64,000 bases of DNA from Cloeon dipterum (Eukaryota > Arthropoda > Insecta > Ephemeroptera > Baetidae), in the NCBI RefSeq assembly GCF_949628265.1, contig NC_088787.1, forward strand, positions 33,902,844 to 33,966,843, given 5' to 3'. Below, in pieces: positions 12,362-24,757 of the stretch (position 1 is the first letter of the stretch; every line of letters begins with the position of its first letter). The notes under the pieces are model-generated. The model saw only the letters and a list, made by a program, of their open reading frames with translations, had not been told where the DNA came from and did no database searches. Both the position numbers and the translations under genes were made by a program.

Positions 12362-13584
12362 TCAAAAGAAGTCAACAATATCTGTAAGCGACAAAGACAT
12401 GAGGGTTGAGACCATATCCAGTGGAGTTTTTGGACAGCTTGCAAAGTACTGGCTGCACTCGTTTCCTGTCCGACCCAATTGCTCAGCCGCTAAATAGTCC
12501 GCATGTAATAGGCCGTTCTCAACTGTGCTTGAAGGACTAAAATCAAAATTAAAAAAGAAAACTCAAAATTTTTAAACATTTTATACCTATAAATAAATCC
12601 TAGATTGCATTTGAGTGTTAAAAACAATAATTTGGTTTTTAACTCCTCGAATACAAAAGACTAAAAACCGTTACAATTTAATACGCTGTTTTTTTTGTAT
12701 TTGTCATCATTTATTTGGTTCTGAAATTTTATCTCACTTCATATTCCTGATTAAAAAATGATAATTACGTGAGAATGGCGTGGGCAAGTTGTCCAACGAG
12801 GCCGTCGTGGTCCACGGGCCAGGCGGCCGCCTCGCAGATGCTGCGGAGGAGGCAGGCGCGGCCGGGCAGGCGGCCGACCCTCTCAAAAAGGCCCTCGACG
12901 GCCCGGTATACTGTGGCTCGCGAGGATCGCCTGCTGCTGGCCGCCCGTCGCTTGTTGTTGGCGGCCGCCTCGAACAGCGAGTCCCAGGGCTTGGAGTAGA
13001 TGGCCTGCGAGTTGTAGGGTGGCAGGTCGTAGTTGCCCTCGAGGAAAAAGCCCATCGAGATGCTGTAGGTCGGGTCATTCAGTGGCAGCGTCATCACCAG
13101 GTTTAACTTTTGAAGGGAAAAGAATGCACAGTTTACGGCCGAAAGTGCCAACCGCACGTGTCATATTACAACACACAGTTTTATTTAAGACATTTCAGTT
13201 CAGTTGGTTTATTCAGCAGATTTAGTTTTAAGAAAAGATTAACGAGCTCAAAATATTGGATTTGCAGATGTTATTTAATTTGGCTTTGGTATATTGCAAT
13301 AGTTGCTTTTTTTCAGCAGAATTGACAGCAATAGCACATTTATAATATGTTAAATTGAACTCGTCATCTGTACCTACCCGTCGAATATATTTTACGGTTT
13401 AATTTTAGTTCTACGTCTACTTTAGTTTTGATTTTAGCGAGTTTACCAAGAGTGTTACCTCCACTTCAGTGCCACTTTTATAAAGCAACTGCCGCTTCAG
13501 TCTCTCGAGTGGATCAGGGGAAGAAACTTTAGCTGAAATAAATATAAAAAGCAAGATAACCATTCCGAAATTCGGACGCGGCAT
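12362..13584 (-). CDS. DM4/12 family secreted protein, gene C
   Basis: Three exons: 13584-13459, 13106-12769 and 12536-12362, about 212 residues. The signal peptide contains MVILLFIFISA, followed by SSPDPLERLKRQLL, shared with gene B. Exon 2 has LPLNDPTYS, PYNSQAIYSKPWDSLFE, an Ala/Arg-rich insert (NNKRRAASSRRSSRATVYR), LPGRACLLRSICEAAAWP and HDGLVGQLAHAILT. Exon 3 has TPSSTVENG, EQLGRTGNECSQYFASCP and a C-terminal MSLSL segment nearly identical in character to gene B. The start was picked to match the length of gene B; upstream and downstream in-frame ATGs exist at 13605 and 13563. The TGA stop is followed with no spacer by AATAAA (12361-12356). Confidence 0.87.
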
Positions 13585-14495
13585 CGTGCGGAGTGGCTGA
13601 AACACTTTTACTTGTGGATGCTGTGCAACTACTGTCGACCGTCGAGTGAAACAGAGTTACATTTTCCAATTAACATCACTCAAGGTGTCAAAGAGGAGCT
13701 CATTGACCTTATGCAAAGCAACAGCAAAAACAGCTCATACGTTTCTGGTATTCATAGATCGATCTAATGTGAAGGCGAATTTTTTTTAAAATAACTTTCA
13801 ACGCATAAAATTTTGTTTTGTAAAATCCCAATGTATTATTTAAAATTGATTTGCAAGCTTTAAAATAATTTATATTTGAAATTTATATAAATTAATTTTA
13901 GATTTCAGATTAAAAGATTAGTTTTATTTATGTCTAATTCGTTTTGTTGGATAAAATTTGAAATATTTGAGTAAAATTATATTTAATTGTTTTTACAATA
14001 ATTCTAAGTATTTATTTATTATAAAATGAGCAGCGATATATCATTTTTTAAATATTTTAATAGATACATGTACATTAGTTTTGTAAACGTGTAACGTGTA
14101 TTTTCATTTGAACAGATAAAACAAAGAAAAAATGATTATTCCTCAATATATCTCAACCAGACTCAGACTGGATGTAGTTTGAAAATAGCAAACGTGAAGT
14201 ATTGGACAGAGGTTCGAGGAAAAAACGGACGGAAGATTTTCTGATTACAAGTATTGCGACACAAGTCAACATTTAACACAGATTCCCTGCATCCTTCGTG
14301 TATTTCTTTAGTCCATGCTAATAATAATCTAATCACCTTTTTTTTAAAAAAAATAAAAAATGTTTACGTGTATTAAAAATGACCAAAAACTTTCCATTTT
14401 TTACCAGAGAGTCAGGGATAGTGTTGAGAACGAGAGGAGACCAAAAAGAAATGTTTAATAAGAGGCAAACAGTAAACAACGACGGTTACAACACG
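13585..14495. other. Intergenic region between DM4/12 genes C and D
   Basis: AT-rich spacer without a supported gene. It should hold the promoter of gene C on its left side. Confidence 0.4.
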
Positions 14496-15599
14496 CTATC
14501 CGAGGGTGGTGAAAGCCTGGAGCACCCCTGTGGGGCAGGCGGTGCCAAATTTTCGGCTGCAGTCGCGGCGACGCGAGCCCCAGCGTTCGGCGCGCACATA
14601 GGCGCGGTGCCAGCCCTCGGTGCGGTTGTCGCTGCTGCTCGATGGACTGAAAAAACGGCACGAAATGCAATCAAAACCGAAATACGAGTTATGGCTGCTG
14701 GCGGAAAGGGCCGAGGGAGAGTGCACTCTCGTGGACACACTTCCCGTCGAAAGGGTCAGTGCGGTGTTAAAGCAGCTTGTGCTGGCGCCAAACGTTTACA
14801 CTGGCACGCAATATTTGCAGATCCATGCGCCATAATTTTACTTCCATTTCTTATATTTGGGAGGGGGGATTTTCATTGAATGAAATTTAGAAAAATAAAA
14901 TATAAATCTTGGAATTCACTCTCGTCCGTTTATATTTTTCGAAAATTTGTCCACCATGATTCCTAATAATTTAATTTTGGTTTTAATAATTTTTAGCACA
15001 ATAGCTAATCCTACAAAATTAAATCGTTCAAATTATTTGCGATTTTATTATAAATTAATCACATCTCCGCTTTGTTTCCCATGTAAAATAATTAATCAAT
15101 TCGATAAATAATAGGAAAGAATAATTATTTCATGGATTTGTTCGTTGTAAAAAAATAAACAATTTTTGAGTTCACCTGAGTAAAATGTGAAGGGCAGCCC
15201 CTACGATGCCGTCGTGATCCACTGAGTGAGCGGCCGCCTCACAAACCGCCCTGAGCATGCACGGCCGACCTTGCAATCCAAATCGCTCCAGAACTCCCTC
15301 CAAAGACTCGTACAAGCCCCATCGGTCCAGGCTGGACGCATTTCTCGGCATTTCAGGGTAGAGAGGGTAGTTGCCGCGAAACATCAGTCCGTGGAAAATG
15401 GTCTCGTCGAACGGCACATTGATCAGCATGCCGACCTTCAAAAAATAAATTTTTACCATTTAATTTAAGAAGATTTTTGAATCATATGTCATACCCTGAA
15501 CGTGGTTTTTGGCAAGAAGAGCAGGCTGAAGCTCCCAAACACGAGGTGAACTGCAAAACAAACAAAGCCTGTGGTGAGAAGGACGCGTTGCATGCGCAT
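14496..15599 (-). CDS. DM4/12 family secreted protein, gene D
   Basis: Three exons: 15599-15495, 15435-15176 and 14646-14496, about 171 residues, the shortest of the ten. The N-terminus is a signal peptide (MRMQRVLLTTGFVCFAVHLV); the basic cleavage-like site and canonical YLxFP are replaced by FSLLFLPKTTFRVGM. It keeps GLYESLEGVLERFG, LQGRPCMLRAVCEAAAH and HDGIVGAALHILLS. The last exon has RTEGWHRAYVRAERWG, the basic SRRRDCSRKFGTACP and VLQAF. Its start lies 1.39 kb from that of gene E on the other strand, so the two may share a divergent regulatory region. Confidence 0.83.
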
Positions 15600-16991
15600 C
15601 TTTGACCGCACTCGCACTGCACTTCTCATTGCACTTGCAGTACAAAAAACAAACATAAACACAGCTTAATTCAATTTGCTCTTTGAGAAAAATAGCAATA
15701 CACAGGAAGGAGAAAATTATTTTTATTTATTTTCCTGAAGCAAATGACTCAATTGTGTTGATTTTTAGAGTAATGAACGAAAAAAATGTTTGTTTCGAAT
15801 GATAGAATTGTTCATTTGCCCTATTTGTTGGTGTTTCTGCCAGTCTATTTTCTTCCTCGTGATATATCGTTGTATATCATTTGTAGATGAAGAGACCGGA
15901 AATTAATGACGAAGAATAAAATGAAAAAATGGGCGACGACCCTTTCAAACAGTTCTTCAGACTCTAAAAACTTTAGAGGTTAATTTTATTGCACTCTACG
16001 TAGCAGATACGTAGCACTCGTGCAATTAACATTTCAACGATAATTTAAAAAGAAAAATACTTTATTAGAATCTCAGCGTTGGGAAACTGCATTCATGCAT
16101 TCTAATCTTGCAGTGTAAATCACTGGCACGGAAGGCTGTATAAAAATTTAAAAGTCACAGCACATTCCTCTGCACTTTGCTGTTCATCGCCGCTGTGGTC
16201 GTATCAACAAATTCACGTCCTATTCATCTAGCTCTCAGTCTTTCCACATACTTTACGATGCGATGTACAAAACTGGCGCGGAGAAGAAAGCACACCCCAG
16301 ATCGTCTGCTTTGATAAAGTGGCGCAGTAAATCACTCCAAGCGAACGTTCAAAAACTTGAGGAAATAAGAGGAAGCGGAAAAGGGATGTGAGAAATTGTG
16401 ATTCGTTGCTTTGGCACACTAAATTTTCTATCGAGGTTTGAATGTGTTCTAACCCTGCGCCGTCCTAAATGGAAGATCACCTACAAAAATCAAAATAGAA
16501 AATTTTTAAGGGTTTTTAACAGTATGATGTTTTGTAAATGAACTGTTTATTTGTGAAACCTGTACTTTCTACAAAAAGCTTAGTTCATGTGAAATTTGTT
16601 TAGTTCATAAAATAAATTTTCCAGGCATTTTCCAGAATTTTGTCCTCAAAATTCAATTTAACATTCTCTTACAACCTACTACTCATTTTTCATTCAGAAA
16701 CAAACAACATTTTCCAAAATCCCTGCAGTTAGTAAATTTATCCAAAGTTCAATTCATTTTGCACACAACCCTTCATCAAGGGTCGAGTCGCATCAGAATT
16801 TGCAGCTTAGTTAGACGACATGCAAACACACGAGCAGAGCCGCTGCGATTTATGCGCGTCATTCTGGCTGTTTGTCAAAAGGCGATTTCTCATCCGCCCT
16901 TCTCGAAGAGGTTTAATTTGACAAATGAAGCCGAGTGCCGTTACACGCGCGGGACAGCATCGGCCGGGAGCATCGGCCGTGCAGAGAAATA
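15600..16991. other. Divergent intergenic region between DM4/12 genes D and E
   Basis: The point where the cluster switches from minus-strand to plus-strand genes. No coding motif was found. Bases from about 16760 to 16990 are GC-richer and probably hold the promoter and 5' UTR of gene E. Confidence 0.4.
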
Positions 16992-18272
16992 ATGGCACCA
17001 GTCGAGTGGCTTATTTTCCGCGTCGGCACCTCTCGCGTGATGCTGCTGCTGGTAGGGCTGCTGCAACTCGTCGCGTTGTCCTGCGGGCTGTCATCGGACA
17101 CCTTCTTCCTCGACGGGGAGGAACTGCACCTTCAGAGGGAAGACTCGCAGCTGCAAATGCTCGACCGGCACAAGAGGTACCTCATGAATCCAGTTGGCAG
17201 TCTTGTGCAAGTATGTAGCATTTTTATAAAGGAATTAATACAATAATTTTGATCGCTTAATTTGATTTACTGTTTAATTTAAAAATTTTCATAGATGAAC
17301 GAATAAAATTTATAATCATATTAATTTCGTTAAAGTCTAACAGTTCTAAATAGTTAGTCAACTTTTTTAATTATCAGCTAGCATATCAGTTTCTATAAAA
17401 TATTTTTTTAGCAATGAAAATAATGAAATTACAATATTTGGTTAACAGTTGAAATCATTACTCTTGTTACTATAGTATGGAAATACAAAAATACGTAGTA
17501 ATTTCAAAAATTAGCATCAGCAACTCAAATAGATTTTAATTTAATTAAACAATAAAATCTTGTCAGTAATAATATTATTAATAAAGCAAACTTGCTTTAA
17601 GCCAGAATGTGCTATATTAGGTAGTTATTAAATTCTCTTGCTAAAATTGCTTTACTGTTTTGATTTGGAAAAATTGTCCTCCAATTTCATATATTTTTTG
17701 TTCCTTTGTAGTGCACGTTTTTGTACGCTCTCCCTTTCGAGCTGATGCGAAACAGAAACTTGGTGGTCGTGCTTGGAGGGCAAATTGCGTTTGACTTGCC
17801 CAACAACATCACCAAGCTCACTGTCCAGGACATCGCCAGACAAGAACTTGCCCAGCCGTCGATTTTGAGGTCCGCCGAATTAATACTGGACCAGTGAGTA
17901 GTTTTCCAAGAAAAAAAATCCCTCTAAAAAATTAAACCTGTAGAAAGGGTATCCCTGGCAGAAAATGTATGCTTCTGGCAATCTGTGAGCTCGCCAGAAC
18001 GCCACTAGAAAGGGAGGCTGGCCTTCTGGAGGACATTCTCCACCTAGTCCTGACGTAAGACAATTTATTCTTAGCAAAAAAGAATTTTTTTTTCATTTTC
18101 AAACAGTCCTTCAGAGGGTTCGAACCCTGAAGACTGGGCGTCCCAGACGGAGCTGGATGAGTACCTGGAGGCCGAGTACACCGGCAGGGACGACCTGAAG
18201 GCGTGCAAGGAGGCGTACCCTGAGTGCTCCTTCTCGCTGCTGAGCGGCTTTACGAAGCTCATGTTCACTTGA
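16992..18272 (+). CDS. DM4/12 family secreted protein, gene E
   Basis: Four exons: 16992-17210, 17712-17893, 17944-18054 and 18107-18272, about 225 residues, the longest of the set. The signal or anchor segment is VMLLLVGLLQLVALSCG. An acidic pro-region leads to LDRHKRYLMNPVGS, a dibasic site plus a diverged YLxFP. Then come IAFDLPNNITKL, KGIPGRKCMLLAICELA, LLEDILHLVLTPS and EYTGRDDLKACKEAYPECSFSLL. The ATG at 16992 has a good context; an internal ATG at the hydrophobic stretch is an alternative. AATAAA at 18288-18293 ends the gene only about 65 bases before the start codon of gene F. Confidence 0.87.
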
Positions 18273-18287
18273 CTGCTGCCGATGATA

Positions 18288-18293
18288 AATAAA
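18288..18293 (+). terminator. Poly(A) signal of DM4/12 gene E
   Basis: AATAAA 16 bases after the stop codon. Confidence 0.6.
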
Positions 18294-18356
18294 AGACTCT
18301 AATTTTGTATGCAAACAGTGTGTATTTTTCACGAGCCTGAATCAGTGCGTGAAATC

Positions 18357-19307
18357 ATGTGGACGTTGAAGCTGCTGCTGCTGGCGTTGGTCGTGCCTCT
18401 CTCCACGCACGTAGCGGCAAATTTCACCCTTGCCAGACACCCCAGGTACCTCGTCTATCCCCCCAGAGGCGCCTATAAGGTATTAAATAGCTTTTTATTT
18501 ATTTTTTGGACCAATAGAGTTAAACAGCTCAAAAATGAATGCCTAAATATAATTTCAAAATGTTTAAATAATAATTTTGGAGATAAACAGGGAGGCGATG
18601 AATGTATTTCACCGTCAAAATTAATTTTTTGCTGTTATAAAAAAATAATAAAATTGATTTTTCCAATCAATCGAATATTTTTGTGGCGATCAAAAACAAA
18701 AGAACATTTGTAATCGAAAGCATCGTCCTTCTTAACTCATTAAACATATGAAACGTTTTTCACAATTTTAATTTAAATCCTAATCATTTATAATTTAATT
18801 TTCTGAGCTTGTGGCCGGTTTGGCAATTCCGTGGATGTCACCACCGAAGCAGTACATCGCGTGGACCATCAACTTCCAGTTCCAGTACGCGCTGCCAATT
18901 GACATTAAACAGCTGCAATTGCCCAGGGTGCGACGTTCCCTGAGGGCAATCGACCGGCCTGCCTTTTACTCCGTGGTCGAAGATTACCTTGAAGGTCGTG
19001 GCCTGCCTGGAAGGTCGTGTTTGCAGCGTATGATCTGCGAGGCGAACAAACACCCAATCCACGAGGAGGACGGCGTCGTCGGAAAATTGCTCCAGATTGC
19101 GCTCACGTGAGGATTCATGAGGAATTCTGAAGAAATGGAGAGTGAATTTTTTTCTTTTGCAGACCGAGTCGTGGGTTCCTGGAGGAGGATCTTTCCAGCG
19201 ACTACCACGAGGCTGAGGTCAAAGGGCAGAAGGGGGAAAATTGCGAGGAGACTGTTCCCAGATGCCCACTTGATATTCTAGGACTTGTGTCAGAGTACTA
19301 CGATTGA
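18357..19307 (+). CDS. DM4/12 family secreted protein, gene F
   Basis: Three exons: 18357-18479, 18808-19106 and 19163-19307, about 188 residues. The signal peptide MWTLKLLLLALVVPLSTHVA is followed by TLARHPRYLVYPPRGAYK. Exon 2 has YIAWTINFQFQYALP, a basic stretch LPRVRRSLRAI, YSVVEDYLEGRGLPGRSC, LQRMICEAN and GVVGKLLQIALTPS. Exon 3 has SDYHEAEVKGQKGENCEE and RCPLDILGLVSEYYD. As in genes B, C, D and H, the intron just before the GRxC motif is absent. AATAAA lies at 19378-19383. The ATG is only 84 bases from the stop of gene E, so its 5' UTR must be very short or it shares a transcript. Confidence 0.87.
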
Positions 19308-19991
19308 TGCCCAAGACTGTGAAGATTTTTAAATTGCCTGAACTATACACACTGTGAAACTGCTTCAGAATGTTGTAAATAAAAATTGAATAAAAATTAA
19401 TTATTAAAAAGAAGATGTTGCCTAATTGTGCTTCCAATTGTTTTATGGAAAAAAATAATCATTTTGAAATATTTCGTATAGATGGCACAAGACAAAAAAC
19501 TGATTTAATAATTTCCATCATGAAAATGTTTTAAAATTTTGTGAGTTTAGCCTCATTAAAACAAAATCGTTTCTATTTGTCACTCAACATAAAAAATCAG
19601 CTGTCAGAAAAAATAAAATGCAGCTTCCTCACCGGTGTGTAGCGAGCTGCATTTAATTTATCTTGAGAATTATGATATTCATGACTACCTCGTGTGCGTC
19701 TGGCTTCATTGGCATCTATGAAAAAAATCAGTCTACTACGTACGTCATTAAAAATCAAACCATTTAGAGAAGGTGACGCCACGTGGCGGTCGCGCTTCTC
19801 CTGTTATGCCAATGTTGGCCTTGACAGCTCGTCGCCACTTTAGCATAATTTATTTGCGGATCGTTAAGCAGGTGTGAAAATTGCCGATGACGCCGTGGGT
19901 GAGTGACTGATCTTCAAACAGGAGGCGGAGAGTGAAAAGTGGCCAAATATTTAGTGCCTGCTGCTTTTGCGCGTTCATTCACCTGCGAGAA
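19308..19991. other. Intergenic region between DM4/12 genes F and G
   Basis: Contains the 3' UTR of F with AATAAA at 19378-19383, then sequence without a supported gene. Confidence 0.4.
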
Positions 19992-21350
19992 ATGTCTGAC
20001 TCGAATCGGCTGCTTCTTTTGCTGGTGGTTGTGGCCTCGGTGGCCGCCTTGCAGCAGCAGCCGGCCGCCCCAAACGCCACCGCCGCCTCCAGACAAAAGA
20101 GATACGTCCTCTTTGGCAAGAATGCGCGAAGTGGAGTGAGTCTTTTTTAATAATTTTATTTCTAAATTTAATTCTCCTCTTAATTTTGCAAGATTCGAGT
20201 CAACTTCAAGCACAACCGCGTGTTGCCCATAACCACAATCCTGGCCTACTCGGACGGAATGCGTTTGACGTGGGATTTGCCGACCAAAGTGTCCGATTTC
20301 CGCCATAGGAGGGCTGTCCACAGAAGACACTTGCTTGAATTTGCGGAGACGCTGATCACTGGGTGAATTTTAAATAAATTAAAAATCTAATCAAATAAGT
20401 TTGGAAGAAATACAAACAGGAAAGAAACAAGTTTAACAAATGAATAGCAATAACTGAAAGATTTTTCGGGCTTGAGAATTTTTCTATTACTAAGGAAGAA
20501 TGAGTAGCGGGGTTTCACAAGATTACTCTTATCACTCTATTAAATTGTACTTGGTAGTAATTCTTTCTTTACATAGGTCATAAAAATTTATAAAAGGGAA
20601 TTGGTTTTGCAACGTTTGGTTTTGTTTTTAAAAGCTTGCTTTACATTGTGGGAACTTTTGTCACAGATTTCTTGTCTTCAGGCTGTGTACGACTCGACGA
20701 TTCTTTGATTGCCGACGTTTCAGTGACCTGATCACTTTGTACATGTGCCTTTTTACTCTTTTTGATATATGTAAATGACATAGCAGAGAAATAAACTATT
20801 AAATAAAAAGTTTACTTTTAGCTGCCAATCCTGCTTTACAAATTAATTTATTAATCAAGATTTTTTCTCTGAATATTTAATGCCTTCATCCTAAGTTATA
20901 AATAATTTTCTTTCCCTCTAGAATGATTATTTATTTAATTTTTGACTGAATTATTCCTCAAAATGGCTGATTTTGTTGAACTCTTATAGGCAATATCACG
21001 CATTTGAAAAAAAAAGAGAAGGTGCCTTGGTCATTCTGTATAAATATACAGCATTTTGTGGTGGTGTTCCAGGCATGGCATGGACGGTGGCGCGTGCGTG
21101 ATGCGAGCCCTGTGCGAGGCGGCCACTCTACCCTTTCCAGCGGCTGGACTGATAAGCAAAATCCTGCACAGAATATTTTTGTAAGCAGGCTATCCTTTCG
21201 TCGAGCGCGAGGTTATCAGAGATTTATTTCAGCGTTCCAGACCACGAAGTGCCGCATTTGGGACAATACGCTGACAGCTACAACACGAGTTGCGCTCCTC
21301 TCTTTGCTCCTCGTTGCCCCTTTTCTCTCTTTTCACACAGAATGAAATAA
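19992..21350 (+). CDS. DM4/12 family secreted protein, gene G
   Basis: Four exons: 19992-20135, 20193-20362, 21073-21180 and 21233-21350, about 179 residues. The signal peptide is MSDSNRLLLLLVVVASVAA. A Gln/Pro/Ala linker leads to SRQKRYVLFGKNARSG, a dibasic site and YxLF motif. Exon 2 has GMRLTWDLPTKV and the basic RHRRAVHRR. Exon 3 has GHGMDGGACVMRALCEAA, where Gly replaces the usual Arg before the first cysteine. Exon 4 has QYADSYNTSCAP and RCPFSLFSH. The 710-base intron before the cysteine motif is the longest in the plus-strand set apart from other first introns. Confidence 0.83.
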
Positions 21351-21935
21351 TTTACTGTAATTTATTTTAAAATAAATAAACTAGAGGTTTTCAATTTATT
21401 CCTAATTAAAAATGATTTGATTTTATTAGTTAGGTTGCATCACATAAATATTTCATTTAAATATATTTTTGAGCGTCTACAAAGGCATCATGATGAATTT
21501 ATAAATGATTAAAAATAGTTTGTCAGTATATATGTCCCTCTTCTCATACAATGTGGTTAATTAATTAAATTAATTAATATATTCGCAGATAAAATTAAGT
21601 TAACCTACACCAAACAAATTAAATGAAGAGTACTTGAAAAACTTATTGAAATTTTTCCATAAACATTTTCACTAAAGAACTACAACTAAATGAAAATAAT
21701 TTTTCATCGTTTCTGTACAAACTTTTTAAAATAAAATCCAGCAGACAGACATCCACGTGCAGTCTGAAAAACAAAGCGTGGCGACACGGGGTGCAAATAA
21801 ACGTTTGGCGTCAGCCGCTTAGCGTGCGATGGAGCGATTGGTGCGGCGAAGATGTCACTCACCTGCACCGGCCGCTAATTACCGCTCGGCAGTTGGCCGC
21901 TCACCTCTCGCCTCCACAACAGAATCCATTCATTG
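21351..21935. other. Intergenic region between DM4/12 genes G and H
   Basis: AT-rich to about 21750, then GC-richer up to the start of gene H, which probably marks its promoter. No gene seen. Confidence 0.4.
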
Positions 21936-22892
21936 ATGTGGGTGCTTTCGTGGCAAAATCTCGTCCTGTTTACCACTCATATTTCCCGCAGGAAGCTGCG
22001 AGCGGTATGGTGCTGGGCCGTCGTGCTGGGCCTCCTCTGGGCCCCGGTTACCTCCGACAAGCTCGCTGAGAAGACCCTGTCCCGCAAGAAGAGGTACCTC
22101 ACCTTCCCCGAAGGCAGCGGACTCAGTGTGAGTTGTAGAATTGTAAATTGGTCGTTTTCAAAATTAATTACGCCAGGAATAAGTAATTCCTTTGTCATGA
22201 AACAGAAAAAAGCGACTTTTAATTAGTGTAAAAAGAAATTTCGCTGTATTCTGACTCTTAGATTTTGAAACCAGGAAAAAATTACAAAATCCTTTCTGAG
22301 CGCTATTTTAAATATTTATTTTTTAGAACCCAAGCTTGTCTTTAAAATTACTATTTTAGTTAGTTGTAATCAAATATTTTTCTCACCAAATAAATAAAAT
22401 AAGCAATTTGTCAAGTTGGTGTACTGTTTGACGTGGGGCACGTACCTGGCGACGGACATTTTCACTTGGGGTGCCACCCTGGGCCTGGGATTTCCGCTGC
22501 CCACCGACACAAAGGCCTTCCTCAGCAAACTCGACTCTTTGGAGCTGCACCGGCGGGACCGACGACAGGTTTTCAGCAAAATCAGAATTCTGCTCGACGA
22601 AAGGGGCAGGGACGGCCGCTCGTGCGTCCTCAAAGCCCTCTGCGAGGCGACCAGTGGACTTCCCCAGGGCTCCTTCTTGGACGCCATCTTCAAGGCTATT
22701 TTCACGTAATTTGAATAGAAAAGAATTTTTATCTGATCTAATTTGTTGCTTCTCAGGTTTCCCAGGGCGGGTGATGAGGAAAAGGAGGACTGGGACCACG
22801 CGCACAAAGTTTCGCATAAAAACAGCACGTCGTGCAGCGATGCCTATCCAGACTGCGACGTTTCCTTCTTTAATCGAGACTTCGGAACCTGA
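21936..22892 (+). CDS. DM4/12 family secreted protein, gene H
   Basis: Three exons: 21936-22127, 22416-22705 and 22757-22892, about 205 residues. The likely membrane or signal segment is WCWAVVLGLLWAPVTS, unusually far from the ATG, so the true first exon may differ (an acceptor-like CCCGCAG lies just before the codons for KLRAVW). After it come LSRKKRYLTFPEGSGLS, GLGFPLPTDTKAFLS, RGRDGRSCVLKALCEATSG, FLDAIFKAIFTFP and a C-terminal SCSDAYPDCDVSFF. The SRKKR-YLTFPEGS block is the family consensus and is nearly identical to that of gene J. AATAAA at 22970-22975. Confidence 0.85.
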
Positions 22893-23117
22893 TATTGTGA
22901 TATTACGATGCCATGAAAAACTAATTTATACTTGCTAATGTTTGTTACTTTTGTTGACCCTACGTCGGAAATAAAAATTCAAACTGCCTTAAAGTTGACG
23001 AACAAATATTTTATTTCTCTTAAATCTAAATTATTTGTAGGAAAAGTTGACACCTTCGTGACGTCAACCAATATTTAGACAGCGCAAACAGAGGGCCTCA
23101 CAGCTCATTTTGTGGCG

Positions 23118-24153
23118 ATGCGTCTCCAAGTGCTGACAGCTGCGTTCTTGCTGCTGATTGTGAGCGTCTCCTGCAACAGTAGGAAGAAGAGATACCTCAT
23201 TTTTCCCACGAACAGCTTCATGACTGTGAGTGCATCAACCTAGAAAAACTCCAATTTTGTCTAGTCTCAGGGATCACCAATTTTGCAATGCGCAAAAATG
23301 TATTTAAGGTTTGCACAAAAGTCATCCAAATAAATTAGATTTTTTGCATTACTATTTTAATTTCCTGGATTAAGACTCCTAAAATAGGCCATATCTATTC
23401 TCGAAAATAGACAGAAAGTGTAAAAAACTCTATATAACAAGTTAAAAATCCATTATTTCACTTGAAATGATTTGCACTTTATTAAAATGGGCGTTTTTTG
23501 CGAACCCTGGTTCCATTCATAAAGCTCAGTTGAAAATATATCCCTTTTTTAAAATACTCTAACAATTTTCAGCTCTCTGGTTGTTTAGCCAAAGGCGGAA
23601 TCATCCTTTCGCCGCCCGCATTTGTTTTCACTTTCGATTTCGACATTCTTTTCCAACTACCAAACACAACCCGCGTTTGGACCGACGTCGGGCCTTCGCC
23701 ATTCAAGGTGCTGCGGAAGGAAAAAAGAGACATTTACAACGGTCTAGAAGACATGCTCCAGAGGTATTTTTAACCATTTTGATCCGCTAAATTGCATTTT
23801 GAAGAAATTACGCTGCTTAAAAGGCAGGGCTTCAACGGACGAGCTTGCGTGTTGCGGGCCATTTGCGAGGCGCGTCAGATTTTGGGCGAAGGCGGCACTC
23901 TGATGGAAGACGTCATGCACGCCATTTTCTCGTAAGTACGCACACATTACCACATTCTCTGCCTGGGCTTGCTAACCCGTTCTTCAGTCTGGAGGCAAAA
24001 GCAGGAGCAGGGTTTTCTGACGACGAAGAGAATGAAGTGGACCAGGAATTAAAAGATTACGACGACGCCCACGTGCTGGGCATCTCCAGGTTCGCCTGCC
24101 ATCAGCTTTATTCTGAGTGCCCTTTTTCTCTACTGCATTACGCCCTTTGGTAA
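23118..24153 (+). CDS. DM4/12 family secreted protein, gene I
   Basis: Four exons: 23118-23225, 23573-23763, 23824-23931 and 23988-24153, about 190 residues. The signal peptide MRLQVLTAAFLLLIVSVSC runs into NSRKKRYLIFPTNSFMT. Exon 2 has FDFDILFQLPNTTRVW and KEKRDIYNGLEDMLQR. Exon 3 has QGFNGRACVLRAICEAR and LMEDVMHAIFS. Exon 4 is acidic (DDEENEVDQELKDYDDAH) before FACHQLYSECPFSLLHYALW. AATAAA at 24173-24178. The gene starts 225 bases after the stop of gene H. Confidence 0.88.
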
Positions 24154-24757
24154 AAAGATTTGTGTGTGATAAAATAAATATTTCGAAAAATTTATATCAA
24201 CGCATTTTATTTGTTTATCATTAAAATATAACATTGCCAATTTATAATATGAAGCAAATTATGAATGCACCATCGCCATCTAGTTCTGACTTGACATAAA
24301 ATCCTATACTTAGTTTGCAATCCTAGCTGGATTGAAGTACAATTAGATTGAAATTTTCCATAATATATCTACATAATTTAATAAATCTCACATGATTTCC
24401 CATTTTAAATATCTTTTGCAATTTTAAGACTAAAATTTCTCACAAATAAGTTATAAAATACAAGCTTTTCTGAGATAAAATGCCTTTTGAACATAATCCA
24501 AGATTACAAGGCAAAAATTTAGTTTCAAAGGGATTTTGTATGATTAAATTAGATAATGCCAGTTTAATTAGCTCCAAAATAGTTTCTGGATCACCTTCGC
24601 CTCTTGCATTCGATAAGGTGCGAGCGTGTCGCTCAGCGTTAATTAAGCGTGAATTATCGCCTTCTCGGAGGTGAACACCCTTTCCGCCACGTTGTAAATT
24701 ATCCGCTGAAGGTAAATATGCACGTATATTCGGTGTACTGACACAGAAGCGAGCAAC
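24154..24757. other. Intergenic region between DM4/12 genes I and J
   Basis: 3' UTR of gene I, then AT-rich sequence without a supported gene. Confidence 0.4.
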
